Assembly: GCA_002409525.1 (NCBI GenBank)
Contig: DHNM01000062.1
Span: forward strand, 46,923 to 80,272
Reading direction: 5' to 3'
DNA: 33,350 bases
Source of the DNA: Eubacterium sp. UBA5416
GTDB lineage: Bacteria > Bacillota > Clostridia > Lachnospirales > Lachnospiraceae
Below, one piece after another: positions 22,212 to 31,085 of this stretch. The notes below the pieces were generated by a model. The model did not search any database and had not been told where the DNA came from. It saw only the letters and a list, made by a program, of their open reading frames with translations. A program made the position numbers and the translations under genes. Numbering within the stretch: the stretch's first letter is position 1; every line of letters begins with the position of its first letter.

Positions 22212-24083
22212 TTACTGGCAGCAGGAAGCCGGTGCAAACCAGGATTCGGGATAGAGCTGGGTCTCGTACTGTGAAACTTCATTTTTGATGGCATCGGGAT
22301 CTATATGATTGATATCATCCACAACCTTGACGTAACCGTAGGAGGTATTGTCACCATTGGAGAATTCGAAATCTTCGTCCGGATAAAGTCCAAGTGTATT
22401 CGAACCCCTGGAAAGCCCGCCTTTTTGATTATAGACCGGGACAATCAGCGTAGAATTCTCTTCCCTGTCGGACTGATTATCAATTTCCCATTCTACCTGA
22501 ATGTCTTTTTGCACCACCAGTATGGCAGGTGTAAATCCATCATCGGTAAGAGATATGGATACGTTCTGTGTTTTCGAACTGCTTTCATCATCACGGATCT
22601 CGGCGACAGAGAGATCATCCGCCGGAATCTTGACCTTTGCAGGTTTTGGAGTCTGATCGGATGCATTTCCACCATCCTCAGAGGCTTTTGGAATTTCGGT
22701 TCCCGGCTCCACAACTGTGATGGTACTTCTCACCATGCCCATCCAGCAACTGTACTGAAACTCACCTGTTTTGTCCGGAGTGAATTCGATCACATTTTCC
22801 CCATCTTTAAACTGATACTGGATATCATATTCCGGAATATTGATTGACCGGTTACAGCCGTTGATGCTGCCCTTTGGTGCATCGATCACCCACTTTACCG
22901 GAGTTCCCTTTGTGACTGTGATTGCAGGAAATGCACGTGGCAGAAGTGTTGAATTCACAACCTGCTGTCCATCTTCGATCTTTGCAGGTACCTCAGATCC
23001 TTTTTTATTGTCAGCAGCTTTTGCGGTGATCTGAGGTGTCGATATCCCAGCCAGTGTCCAGCCCTGTGAAAACATGGACAATCCGAGAACTGCTACGAGC
23101 ACAGCGCCGGCTGTCATCACTTTTTTTGTAAACTTTTTGCTCAGCACAGTGGAGAGAGCTCCAAGACCAAACATCAGCGGCACCGTCCCGAGACTGAACA
23201 GGAACATGGAAAACGCACCTGCAAATGGGCTTCCCGTAGATAGTGCGTAGATCTGCATGGACTGCAGAGGCCCGCATGGCATCAGCCCATTTAAGAGTCC
23301 TACAACCAAAGGACTGTTACTCTTCGCTTTTTTCAGATTCACCCTCTGGGTAAATGCACGCGGCATCCGAGGGGTCAGGCGGCGGAGTCCGGGGAAGATC
23401 CCCAGCATATTAACGCCCATGATAATCATGAATACTCCGGCGATCAGCTTCAGTGCTCCCTGAGCTGCCGCTGAAAAACTGATTACAGAGCCAAGGCCGC
23501 CGACGATGAAACCGACAGCTGTGTAAGAGATCACCCTGCCAAGATTATACAGAAAAGTCGGCCGAAGTGAAGCAAAGCGGCCTCTGTCTTTTGTATCACC
23601 AGTCTGGGAAATACACTGTGACAGATTGATGCCTCCGCACATCGCCACACAGTGGACGGAAGTGACAAGTCCGATGATAAAAAGCATTCCATATCCCATA
23701 TTCGTCTCTGCAAGCTGACTGGGAGCCAGAAGATTTAACACTCCCGTCCGCTCCAGCAGAACATACAACGCCACAATAATAACAAGAAGTCCCACCGTCC
23801 GTTCACTGTTATTCCCCGCTTTTTTTTCGGTGTCAATCTTATCCACTGCTGCAGCTTCATTTTCCCGGATTACAAAATAATCTGCATCTTCGATCACCCG
23901 TTCAATCTCGCGTTCTAAGATCTGACTGGCATCGAAATCTACTTCAGCAGTCCCTTTGGCATAGCTTACAACGGCTTTCGTAATTCCTTTTGTTTTGTTC
24001 AGTACTGTCTCGATCCGGTTCTGACAGTTCATACATGTCATACCGCCGATCTTAAGGCTTATGTGTCTGATGTCCTGATCCAT
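22212..24083 (-). CDS. HMA - SafE/DsbD-like membrane - cupredoxin fusion (copper handling)
   Basis: A 623-residue fusion. The N-terminal heavy-metal-associated domain has GMTCMNC (Cys17, Cys20). A membrane block (about residues 95-345) of the sulfite-exporter/DsbD-like class carries HCVAMCGG and NGLMPCGPLQSMQIYAL, the paired cysteine motifs seen in copper-linked members. Two cupredoxin-like beta domains follow (about 370-460 and 490-590). The first ends in YSCWMGM, with the cysteine and methionine of a copper ligand loop, and the protein ends SCCQ. A likely role is copper trafficking or efflux at the membrane. A GGAG site seven bases before the ATG at 24083 sets the start, rather than the GTG two codons earlier. 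It lies directly upstream of the two-component system. Confidence 0.85.
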   Translation of the reverse strand: MDQDIRHISLKIGGMTCMNCQNRIETVLNKTKGITKAVVSYAKGTAEVDFDASQILEREIERVIEDADYFVIRENEAAAVDKIDTEKKAGNNSERTVGLLVIIVALYVLLERTGVLNLLAPSQLAETNMGYGMLFIIGLVTSVHCVAMCGGINLSQCISQTGDTKDRGRFASLRPTFLYNLGRVISYTAVGFIVGGLGSVISFSAAAQGALKLIAGVFMIIMGVNMLGIFPGLRRLTPRMPRAFTQRVNLKKAKSNSPLVVGLLNGLMPCGPLQSMQIYALSTGSPFAGAFSMFLFSLGTVPLMFGLGALSTVLSKKFTKKVMTAGAVLVAVLGLSMFSQGWTLAGISTPQITAKAADNKKGSEVPAKIEDGQQVVNSTLLPRAFPAITVTKGTPVKWVIDAPKGSINGCNRSINIPEYDIQYQFKDGENVIEFTPDKTGEFQYSCWMGMVRSTITVVEPGTEIPKASEDGGNASDQTPKPAKVKIPADDLSVAEIRDDESSSKTQNVSISLTDDGFTPAILVVQKDIQVEWEIDNQSDREENSTLIVPVYNQKGGLSRGSNTLGLYPDEDFEFSNGDNTSYGYVKVVDDINHIDPDAIKNEVSQYETQLYPESWFAPASCCQ

Positions 24084-24201
24084 GTTCACACTCCTATACT
24101 TACGTTTTTACTTTGGTATCAATATACCTCAGAAATATGTAGAAGTTGTGGAGACAGATAAGAATCCGGAAAAATTCATGGAACGACAGAAATTCGATAT
24201 T

Positions 24202-25149
24202 TTATATAGTCTGTCTTTTTTTCTGAATACAGTCAAAGCCTACTGCAAATGCAAGCACAAGCCCTTTTACAACCATTTGTACATAAGAACTTACATTCAT
24301 CAACACCATTCCGTTCGTCAACGCTCCTATAATCAGTACACCGGCAACAACATTGGACAATTTTCCGAAACCTCCGCTTACTGACACGCCGCCCAATACT
24401 ACACAGGTAATAACGTCAAACTCATAACCGTCACCGGCTGTTGGCTGCGCCGAATTAGTCCGGGACAGCATTACAATACCGGCAAGGCCTGCAAAGAGTC
24501 CCGACAGTGAGTACACAAGATACTTTACATGTCCCACACGGATTCCGGACAACTTCGCAGCCTCTTCATTTCCGCCCACTGCATAGAAATAGCGTCCAAA
24601 ATATGTTTTATTCAATATAAAACTCCCTATTGCAAAACAGATAATCATAATGATAACCGGAACAGGAATCGGCCCTGCATAACCCTGTCCGATCATTTTG
24701 AACTTCTCTGTAAAACCATTAATTGGAATGCCGCCGCTTATGATGTATGCAAGTCCCCTAAAGACGGTCTGTGTTGCAAAAGTTGCGATAAGAGCCGGCA
24801 TACCTACTGTGGATACCATAAAACCATTGAACGTCCCAATCAAGGTAGCAAGCAGAAGAGACAATAAGATGGCCAGATACATATTCATTCCATTATGTAC
24901 CATAAAATATGCACAGATAATATTTACAAAAGTAATAATAGAACCTGTCGCCAGATCAATCCCGCCGAGCAAAATAACAAAAGTCATACCAATGGAGGCA
25001 ATTCCATACATAGATACCTGACGCACCATAGTAATAATATTATTCGGAGTAATAAATCTGGGGTTAGCAATTGTAAATGCAATAAATAATAATATGAATA
25101 CAACCCATATTGCTTTATCTTTTAGCTGATATACCACTTTTTCCTTCAT
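24202..25149 (-). CDS. RbsC/AraH-type ABC sugar permease
   Basis: A 315-residue permease with about eight to ten transmembrane helices. It contains typical family segments: RFITPNNIITMVRQVS, GIASIGMTFVILLGGIDLATGS, YAVGGNEEAAKLSGI and TCVVLGGVSVSGGFG. It imports a pentose, hexose or polyol together with the ATPase and binding protein encoded upstream. Its ATG overlaps the stop of the ATPase gene by four bases and has a GGGAGGGTGA site, so the two are translationally coupled. It is the last gene of the operon; no clear terminator is visible after it. Confidence 0.94.
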   Translation of the reverse strand: MKEKVVYQLKDKAIWVVFILLFIAFTIANPRFITPNNIITMVRQVSMYGIASIGMTFVILLGGIDLATGSIITFVNIICAYFMVHNGMNMYLAILLSLLLATLIGTFNGFMVSTVGMPALIATFATQTVFRGLAYIISGGIPINGFTEKFKMIGQGYAGPIPVPVIIMIICFAIGSFILNKTYFGRYFYAVGGNEEAAKLSGIRVGHVKYLVYSLSGLFAGLAGIVMLSRTNSAQPTAGDGYEFDVITCVVLGGVSVSGGFGKLSNVVAGVLIIGALTNGMVLMNVSSYVQMVVKGLVLAFAVGFDCIQKKRQTI

Positions 25150-26663
25150 ACTGGCTCACCCTCCCTGACTGCTGCTGACGCAAATGCCATAATTGTATCC
25201 TGATTAAAATCGTACTTTTCCAGTTCGCCTGTAACGTGGCCTTCTGATAACACGACAATTCTGTCAGACATTCCCATCAGTTCCTCCATCTCTGAAGAAA
25301 TCAGCAGAATCGTTTTACCTTCCTTTTCTACGAGATGGTTCATCAGCTTATAAATTTGATATTTTGCCCCCACATCAATACCTCTGGTTGGTTCATCGAA
25401 GATAACTAGCTCTGAATTTGCCGCCAGCCATCTTGCAAGAATTACTTTTTGCTGATTACCTCCACTCAGATTCTTTACCGGTTGTTCTAAATTGGGAGCT
25501 TTAATTGCTAACTCCTCCTTATATTTTTTTGCAACTGCTTTCTCTTTTCTTGTATCGATTACACTCATGGTAGAGTTTCTCTCATATACTGCCATATTGA
25601 TATTGTTTTTTATAGAAACGCCGAGCATAGCTCCGTGGCGTTTTCTGTCTTCAGGCACCAGTGCAATCCCTAAATCGATTGCCTCTCTGGGATTCCCGGG
25701 ATTGATTTCCTTTCCGTTAAGAATGATTCTTCCGGACTTTTTCTTTGCAGCACCAAAAATTAAGTGGGCCAGTTCCGTACGTCCGGCCCCTACCAGCCCT
25801 CCGAGACCCAGAATCTCGCCTTTATGGATCTGAAAACTAATATTCTCATCTCCATTTCCACAGACATCCTGAAGTTCTAAAACGACTTTTCCCTTGTCGA
25901 TGCAATCCTTCTTTCTTGCCGGGTAAGTCTCTGTCAGCTCACGTCCTACCATCAGATGAATCAGTTCTTCCACATGGCTCTCTTTCGTAATCAGTGTTTT
26001 CACATATTCGCCGTCACGTAACACGACAATTCGGTCAGAAAGTCGATATATCTCCTCCAGTCTGTGAGAGATATATATAATAGAAATTCCCTCTTTTTGC
26101 AAGTGCTTTACGACTTCAAACATGTTTTCAACCTCTGTGCTGGTCAGAGGGGCGGATGGTTCATCCATAATCAATATCTGTGCGTCTTGCTGAATTGCCT
26201 TTGCAATTTCAACCATCTGCTGATAGCCTACGGTCAGATTCTTCATGAGCGATTTAGGATTGATTTTAATATGTAGGTGTTCGAACGCTTTTTCCGCCTC
26301 CCTTTCCATTGCTGCCTTATCAATTATAAACCCTTTTTTTATTGGCCTTCCCAGAAACAGATTCTCCGCAGCAGATAATTCTGCTACATTGTTAAATTCC
26401 TGATAAATAATAGCTATCCCATTCTCTGCTGCCAGCTGGGGCGTCATACTTGTATGTTCATTTCCATTTATCACAATTTTACCGGATGTTGGTATGACCG
26501 CTCCGGAACAGGTTTTTATCAATGTTGACTTTCCAGCACCATTTTCACCGATCAACGCCAGAATCTCACCTTTTTTTAGTTCAAGAGAAACATCCTTCAG
26601 TGCAACGACACCTGGATATTCTTTTCTTATGTGCTGCAGTTGCAATACATATTCTTCACTCAT
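25146..26663 (-). CDS. RbsA/MglA-type double ABC ATPase
   Basis: A 505-residue protein with two ATPase halves. The first has Walker A GENGAGKS (39-46) and DEPSAPLT. The second keeps a signature NLSGGNQQKVILARWL and DEPTRGIDVG but has a degenerate Walker A (GGLVGAGRTEL), as is normal for this family. It powers sugar uptake with the adjacent permease and lipoprotein. It lies 14 bases after the binding-protein gene and has an AAGGAAA site. Sugar specificity cannot be read from it. Confidence 0.95.
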   Translation of the reverse strand: MSEEYVLQLQHIRKEYPGVVALKDVSLELKKGEILALIGENGAGKSTLIKTCSGAVIPTSGKIVINGNEHTSMTPQLAAENGIAIIYQEFNNVAELSAAENLFLGRPIKKGFIIDKAAMEREAEKAFEHLHIKINPKSLMKNLTVGYQQMVEIAKAIQQDAQILIMDEPSAPLTSTEVENMFEVVKHLQKEGISIIYISHRLEEIYRLSDRIVVLRDGEYVKTLITKESHVEELIHLMVGRELTETYPARKKDCIDKGKVVLELQDVCGNGDENISFQIHKGEILGLGGLVGAGRTELAHLIFGAAKKKSGRIILNGKEINPGNPREAIDLGIALVPEDRKRHGAMLGVSIKNNINMAVYERNSTMSVIDTRKEKAVAKKYKEELAIKAPNLEQPVKNLSGGNQQKVILARWLAANSELVIFDEPTRGIDVGAKYQIYKLMNHLVEKEGKTILLISSEMEELMGMSDRIVVLSEGHVTGELEKYDFNQDTIMAFASAAVREGEPV

Positions 26664-26677
26664 AATTTTCCTTTTTC

Positions 26678-27709
26678 TTATTCATAATCTGCAAGATATT
26701 CATCCGCATTGTCCGCCTGAATTATTACAAAAGGTCTGAAGATATTATGATCATCGCCCTCAAATTTTTCTCCAGATAAAACTTTTTCATACATTTCCAT
26801 ACAAGCCTTTGCTGTCCTGGAATTGGAACCTTCAAAGCCTGCGGATGCTTTAGAAGCTTCATTTCCTTTTTCAATTGCTCTCATCTGCTGCTCGGTAGCA
26901 TCAGCAGAGAAAATACCGCAGTCTTCCGGAATCTTATTATTATATTTCGTCAAAAGTGCCTGATTTGCTCCAATGTCAGATCCGGCATCGACTGTTAAGA
27001 ACACTTTGCAGTCAGGGTGTGCCTGAAGTACTGTTTCAACATTTGTCTGTGCTTCATTCGCCACGAGCCCTTCAATGTTCGCAACTATCTCATATTTGTC
27101 TTTCGCAGCTTTTAACCCTTCAATTATCCCCTTTTCTCTTTCCAGCAGAATTGGTGTCTGGGGATATCCGATTACACATACTTCGGCTTTATTATCCTCT
27201 GAATAATGTTCATTAATAAAGTCCACTGCCGGCTCTGCGATTGTTTTGCCAAGTTCAGTGTTATCAAGAACCCAGTTCACAGTCGTATTCTCCATCTTGT
27301 CATCCCAGCACATTACCTTAATTCCTGCATCAAGAGCCTGCTTACACACATCCTCAAGTGCACTTGGATCAGAAGGATGAACCATAATCATATCAGCGCC
27401 CGCTGTTATAAAGTTCTCAATCTGGCTGATCTGTGTAGCGGAGTTATCTTTGCAGTCAACAAGTGTATACTCCCACCCTTTTTCTTTTAGCATTTTTTCA
27501 ACTTCACCAAACACACCTGCCCAATAATCATTTTCCAGTGACTGTAATGTAATACCAAGTTTATAGCCGCCATCACTTTTTTTAGCAGTATCCTCCGTTT
27601 CTGCATTGGAACCGGCTGTCTCCTTCACAGGTGATTCGGTTGTACAGCCTGCCATCATAGACAAACCTACTACCACAGTTGTCAGCATTGCAATGATCCT
27701 TTTTTTCAT
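26678..27709 (-). CDS. sugar-binding lipoprotein of the RbsB type
   Basis: A 343-residue substrate-binding protein. The signal peptide ends in the lipobox SMMAGC, with Cys22 as the lipid anchor, followed by a Ser/Thr/Glu/Lys-rich linker. The mature part has the type I periplasmic-binding fold: YKLGITLQSLENDYWAGVF, MIMVHPSDPSALEDV, and FLTVDAGSDIGANQALL. It captures the operon's sugar or polyol at the outer face of the membrane. GGAGGG precedes the ATG. The dehydrogenase genes upstream in the same operon suggest the ligand is a polyol or a related ketose. Confidence 0.95.
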   Translation of the reverse strand: MKKRIIAMLTTVVVGLSMMAGCTTESPVKETAGSNAETEDTAKKSDGGYKLGITLQSLENDYWAGVFGEVEKMLKEKGWEYTLVDCKDNSATQISQIENFITAGADMIMVHPSDPSALEDVCKQALDAGIKVMCWDDKMENTTVNWVLDNTELGKTIAEPAVDFINEHYSEDNKAEVCVIGYPQTPILLEREKGIIEGLKAAKDKYEIVANIEGLVANEAQTNVETVLQAHPDCKVFLTVDAGSDIGANQALLTKYNNKIPEDCGIFSADATEQQMRAIEKGNEASKASAGFEGSNSRTAKACMEMYEKVLSGEKFEGDDHNIFRPFVIIQADNADEYLADYE

Positions 27710-27763
27710 TGAAATTCCCTCCTCATGGAATTATTTATTTTTTGCACTCCCGTGTACAAAAAC

Positions 27764-28540
27764 TTAAAAGCTTGTAAACGCACCATCTATCACAATATCT
27801 GATCCAGTAGTAAAACTGCTTGTGTCTCCTGCCAGATATACACAAACAGACTGCAGCTCCTCTGGCTTCCCGAGTCTTCCCATGGGTGCCATTGCATTCC
27901 ATTGTTCAATCAGAGGTACAAGATCGGAAGAATTGTTGATTAGCTCCGTTCCTATATATCCCGGGCTGATGCAGTTTACACGAACCCCCTTCTTCGCCCA
28001 CTCTACTGCAAGAGATTTTGTCAGCATAACAACGCCTGCTTTTGATGCGTTATATGCGCATTGAGGCTGCGGCACATTGACTATGTGTGCAGACATAGAT
28101 GCTGTATTAATAATAGAACCGCCTCCATGTTTCAGCATATACTTTCCAGCGGCTACAGCAGTAAGGTAAACTCCTGTCAGGTTAATGTCTATTACTTTCT
28201 TCCAATGTTCAAAGGTCATCTCTTCCGCCGGCTCATTAATACAAATTCCTGCATTGCAAAACGCAGCCTCCAGTCCTCCCAATTCGGAAACCACCTGTTC
28301 AATCATTGCATCTACCTGTTCCGGTTCTGTAACATCAGTCTGAACTGCTATTACTTTGCGCCCGGTCCTATCTGCCAGATCTCTTGCCGTTTTTTCTGCC
28401 TCATCAATATCAATATCCGCAATAGCAAGATCTGCTCCGGCTTCAGCAAATGCCTCTGCCACACTTTTTCCAATTCCCCGAGCTCCTCCTGTCACAAAAA
28501 TACGTTTTTCGTCCAATCTCATTTTTTCAATAATACCCAT
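27764..28540 (-). CDS. SDR-family polyol/ketose dehydrogenase
   Basis: A 258-residue short-chain dehydrogenase. The cofactor motif is TGGARGIG (17-24), the NAG motif lies at 96-98, and the catalytic residues are Ser148, Tyr163 and Lys167. Asp in IADIDIDEAEK after the second strand favours NAD, though this is only a guide. The segment NVPQPQCAYNASKAGV resembles sorbose reductase, mannitol dehydrogenase and L-xylulose reductase-like enzymes, so the substrate is probably a ketose/polyol pair. It lies between the zinc dehydrogenase and the transporter genes and has an AAAGGGG site. Confidence 0.9.
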   Translation of the reverse strand: MGIIEKMRLDEKRIFVTGGARGIGKSVAEAFAEAGADLAIADIDIDEAEKTARDLADRTGRKVIAVQTDVTEPEQVDAMIEQVVSELGGLEAAFCNAGICINEPAEEMTFEHWKKVIDINLTGVYLTAVAAGKYMLKHGGGSIINTASMSAHIVNVPQPQCAYNASKAGVVMLTKSLAVEWAKKGVRVNCISPGYIGTELINNSSDLVPLIEQWNAMAPMGRLGKPEELQSVCVYLAGDTSSFTTGSDIVIDGAFTSF

Positions 28541-28593
28541 TGTTTTTGCCCCTTTCCCAAAAAGAATATTACACTGTCAATCTATACCCTGTT

Positions 28594-29643
28594 CTATTCA
28601 GCTATTTTTACGACTGCTTTAACGATTCTCGATTTATCTTTCATACTTTCATCCATGGCCCTCTGGATATCTCTGAAATCAAAGATATGAGTGACAATAC
28701 CTTTTAAATCCACCTTTCCCTCTGCCACTGCCTCTATCGCAATAGGATAAATATGGCGATATCTGAAGACAGTCTTGAAGGTAAGCTCCTTGTCTAGGGC
28801 AAGGCTCATGGAAAGATTCATCTTCCCAGTCTTTCCGTATCCCACTAATACAATATTCGACCCCTTTCTTACTACTTCAATTGCCTGATTTACAGTAATT
28901 TCTGTACCTGCTGTTTCAACAGCCAGATCAAAACCCTCTCCTTTTGTAATTTGTCTGGCAGACTCTGACACATCTGTCAAACTTGCGTTAATAACACCGG
29001 CCGCCCCCAGCTCTATTGCTTTTTCCAGACGTTTTTCCATAATATCTACCACATAAACTTTAGATATTCCACAGGCTTTCAACGCCATCATTGTTACCAG
29101 TCCAATACATCCGGCGCCAAACACGACTACACTTTGTCCTACGTGAGCATCTCCCTGTCGTACAGCATGAAATCCAACGGAAAGTGGCTCGATTAGGGCT
29201 CCCTCCAGTGTACTCACATGCTCTGGGAGTTTGAAACAAAAAGACTCCGGATGCGCAACATACTCCTGAAATACACCATCTACCGGAGGTGTCGCGAAGA
29301 AAGCAACATCCGGACAGAGATTATATTTCCCCTCCCTGCAAAACCTGCATTTTCCACAGGGCTTACCAGGTTCCAGCGCAACAGTATCTCCCTGTTTCAA
29401 ATGCTTGACTTTCTTTCCGACCTTCACTACTGTACCTCCCGGCTCATGTCCCAGGACGAAAGGAGGTTTTACTATGAAATCTCCTATTCTACCGTCTTCG
29501 TAGTAGTGCATATCGCTTCCACAAATACCCACATATTCCAACTTCACAAGGACCTCGTCCTCTTCGGGAACGGGAATTGGCCTAGTGGTATATCCCATCT
29601 TCCCAATCCCGTTCATAACCGCGACCTTCATAGTTTCTGTCAT
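28594..29643 (-). CDS. zinc-dependent sorbitol/xylitol-type dehydrogenase
   Basis: A 349-residue medium-chain dehydrogenase that should oxidise a polyol to a ketose with NAD(P). Catalytic zinc ligands are Cys41 in GICGSDMHYY and His66-Glu67 in GHEPGG. The structural zinc site uses Cys96, Cys99, Cys102 and Cys110. The nucleotide motif is VVFGAGCIGLV. The motif after Cys41 and the EGALIEPLSVGFHA segment are typical of sorbitol and xylitol dehydrogenases. The frame extends nine codons upstream, but the GGGAG site fits the ATG at 29643. It is the first metabolic gene after the ROK regulator. Confidence 0.92.
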   Translation of the reverse strand: MTETMKVAVMNGIGKMGYTTRPIPVPEEDEVLVKLEYVGICGSDMHYYEDGRIGDFIVKPPFVLGHEPGGTVVKVGKKVKHLKQGDTVALEPGKPCGKCRFCREGKYNLCPDVAFFATPPVDGVFQEYVAHPESFCFKLPEHVSTLEGALIEPLSVGFHAVRQGDAHVGQSVVVFGAGCIGLVTMMALKACGISKVYVVDIMEKRLEKAIELGAAGVINASLTDVSESARQITKGEGFDLAVETAGTEITVNQAIEVVRKGSNIVLVGYGKTGKMNLSMSLALDKELTFKTVFRYRHIYPIAIEAVAEGKVDLKGIVTHIFDFRDIQRAMDESMKDKSRIVKAVVKIAE

Positions 29644-29699
29644 TTTTTCTTCTCCCTTCACTTTAGGCAATTGTTATGCCTGCATCGTCCAGAATTGAA

Positions 29700-30872
29700 T
29701 TAAATACTATTCATAAACTCTTCAATGTAAAATTCAGCCGCACCAAGAGCCGAAGCCTCATTTTGAAATTTGCATACAGAAATATAATCACCAGCTCCTT
29801 CAAATATATTTCTTTTGGCGATTTTGTTTCGCAGCTCACCGACATAAGGTTTCATATAACTTCCAACATAACCGCCGATGACCACCTCACAATCGAAACA
29901 CATTCTCAGGTTATCTATTGCTATAGCAAGGTTATCCATATATGTATTCCAGGTCTCTCTTCGTTTTTGGTTCCCCTGCTCCAATTCCACAAAGAATTGT
30001 TCTAATTTTCCATCCGTCTCTTCTGACAGGCGTAAAGCAGAACAGTACACATCAAGACAACCTTTCTTTCCGCAATAGCACAGATCACCTTCCGGATGTA
30101 TCGTGACGTGCCCAAATTCGCCGCTGTGGCAGTGATTTCCTCTATACATACTTTCAAACACATTTGTGGAATAATAGTCGTCTTTTGTATAATCGGAGGG
30201 ATTTTGAAAAAGTATGGCGCCTCCCACCGTATTACTCAATGACAAATAAACTATATTTTCTTTCAAATGACCCGAACCCCATTCTGTAGCTGCCGCAGCA
30301 CTGGCGTCATTAATCAGAACGCAGTGATACGGAATATAATGGGAAAACATATCTCCTGCCACATCGTATAGATTCAACGCTCTTGAATATGTAATATAAT
30401 TTCTTGACATGTCAATTATGGCGGGAATTGAAATTCCAACTCCGACTATTTTCTCACGTTCTACCTGTTCCTTTTTGATAAACTCTTCCAGAACCTGCCC
30501 CAAAGTCTTAAAATATGCTTCCTCAAACACAAATCTTTTCCGCAGACGTTCACCTGCCTTCACATTCTTAGTCAAATCTGTCAGTACAATGCCGATATGA
30601 TTCTGAGTAATTTCAATTCCCACTGCGCAACGGATATCCTTAACTGTCGCAAGAGCTCTGGCTTTTCTTCCTCCCGTCGAATCTAATTCTCCCACATCCC
30701 GAAGCACTCCTGTTTGATGTAATTCCCGAACAATCTGAAGGACTGTGGGGCTGCTCATATGAAGTGCCACAGCCACCTCAGGCATAGAAGTCTTTTGTTT
30801 ACTGTTTATAAACCGAAAAACTCTGTTTCGGTTTAATTTTTTTACCTCTGTATTATTTTTACTTTTTTTCAT
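29700..30872 (-). CDS. ROK-family transcriptional regulator (NagC/XylR type)
   Basis: A 390-residue regulator. The N-terminal winged helix (about 10-70, with SMPEVAVALHMSSPTVLQIVREL) binds DNA. The sugar-kinase-like ROK domain carries VGVGISIPAIID and the zinc motif GEFGHVTIHPEGDLCYCGKKGCLDVYCS, split here as GEFGHV and CYCGKKGCLD. Such proteins usually repress sugar operons until the sugar binds. It is the first gene of the polyol operon and is preceded by a strong promoter with a 25-bp palindrome. The gene therefore very likely controls itself and the downstream transporter and dehydrogenases. Confidence 0.92.
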   Translation of the reverse strand: MKKSKNNTEVKKLNRNRVFRFINSKQKTSMPEVAVALHMSSPTVLQIVRELHQTGVLRDVGELDSTGGRKARALATVKDIRCAVGIEITQNHIGIVLTDLTKNVKAGERLRKRFVFEEAYFKTLGQVLEEFIKKEQVEREKIVGVGISIPAIIDMSRNYITYSRALNLYDVAGDMFSHYIPYHCVLINDASAAAATEWGSGHLKENIVYLSLSNTVGGAILFQNPSDYTKDDYYSTNVFESMYRGNHCHSGEFGHVTIHPEGDLCYCGKKGCLDVYCSALRLSEETDGKLEQFFVELEQGNQKRRETWNTYMDNLAIAIDNLRMCFDCEVVIGGYVGSYMKPYVGELRNKIAKRNIFEGAGDYISVCKFQNEASALGAAEFYIEEFMNSI

Positions 30873-30917
30873 AGTTCCTTCTTTTTCTGTCTCGTTAAAG
30901 ATGTCACATTATTTTTT

Positions 30918-30983
30918 ACTTTAGTAAATTATTTAATAAAGTTGATGTATATAAAATATAGCATCTCTACATAAAATTGTCAA
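30918..30983 (-). promoter_or_regulatory. promoter of the ROK/polyol operon with 25-bp palindrome
   Basis: Minus strand TTGACA (30978-30983), 17 bases, TATATT (30955-30960), start near 30948. A palindrome at 30918-30942 (arms ACTTTAGTAAAT and ATTTAATAAAGT, one mismatched pair around a central base) lies at about +6 to +30. Its A/T-rich form resembles NagC/XylR-type operators. No similar site was seen upstream of the later genes. Confidence 0.7.
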
Positions 30984-31043
30984 TGTAATTGGTTTAACTT
31001 AATGATAATAGTCATTTTATACAATAATGTCACTAAAAAATTG

Positions 31044-31077
31044 GCAAAAAATACCGCCAGCCCCAAACGGCTGACGG
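31044..31077 (-). terminator. Rho-independent terminator of nrdD
   Basis: On the minus strand CCGTCAGCC pairs with GGCTGGCGG (one G-T pair, 6-base loop), followed by TATTTTTT. It lies about ten bases after the nrdD stop codon. Confidence 0.9.
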
Positions 31078-31085
31078 AAAAAAAT

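Noticed and set aside
24115..24128. GGTATCAATATACC as a copper-regulator operator upstream of the HMA fusion gene
   Set aside because: Only a 5-bp inverted repeat, not a CopY-type TACANNTGTA box, and no promoter could be placed with it.
24082..24384. 100-codon plus-strand ORF
   Set aside because: Most of it is antisense to the RbsC-type permease; only its first third has protein-like composition and is reported as a finding, not as a gene.
30903..31033. GTCACATTATT and AATAATGTCAC around the ROK promoter as a paired operator
   Set aside because: They are not exact complements, lie 120 bp apart in A/T-rich DNA, and one falls near the nrdD terminator.
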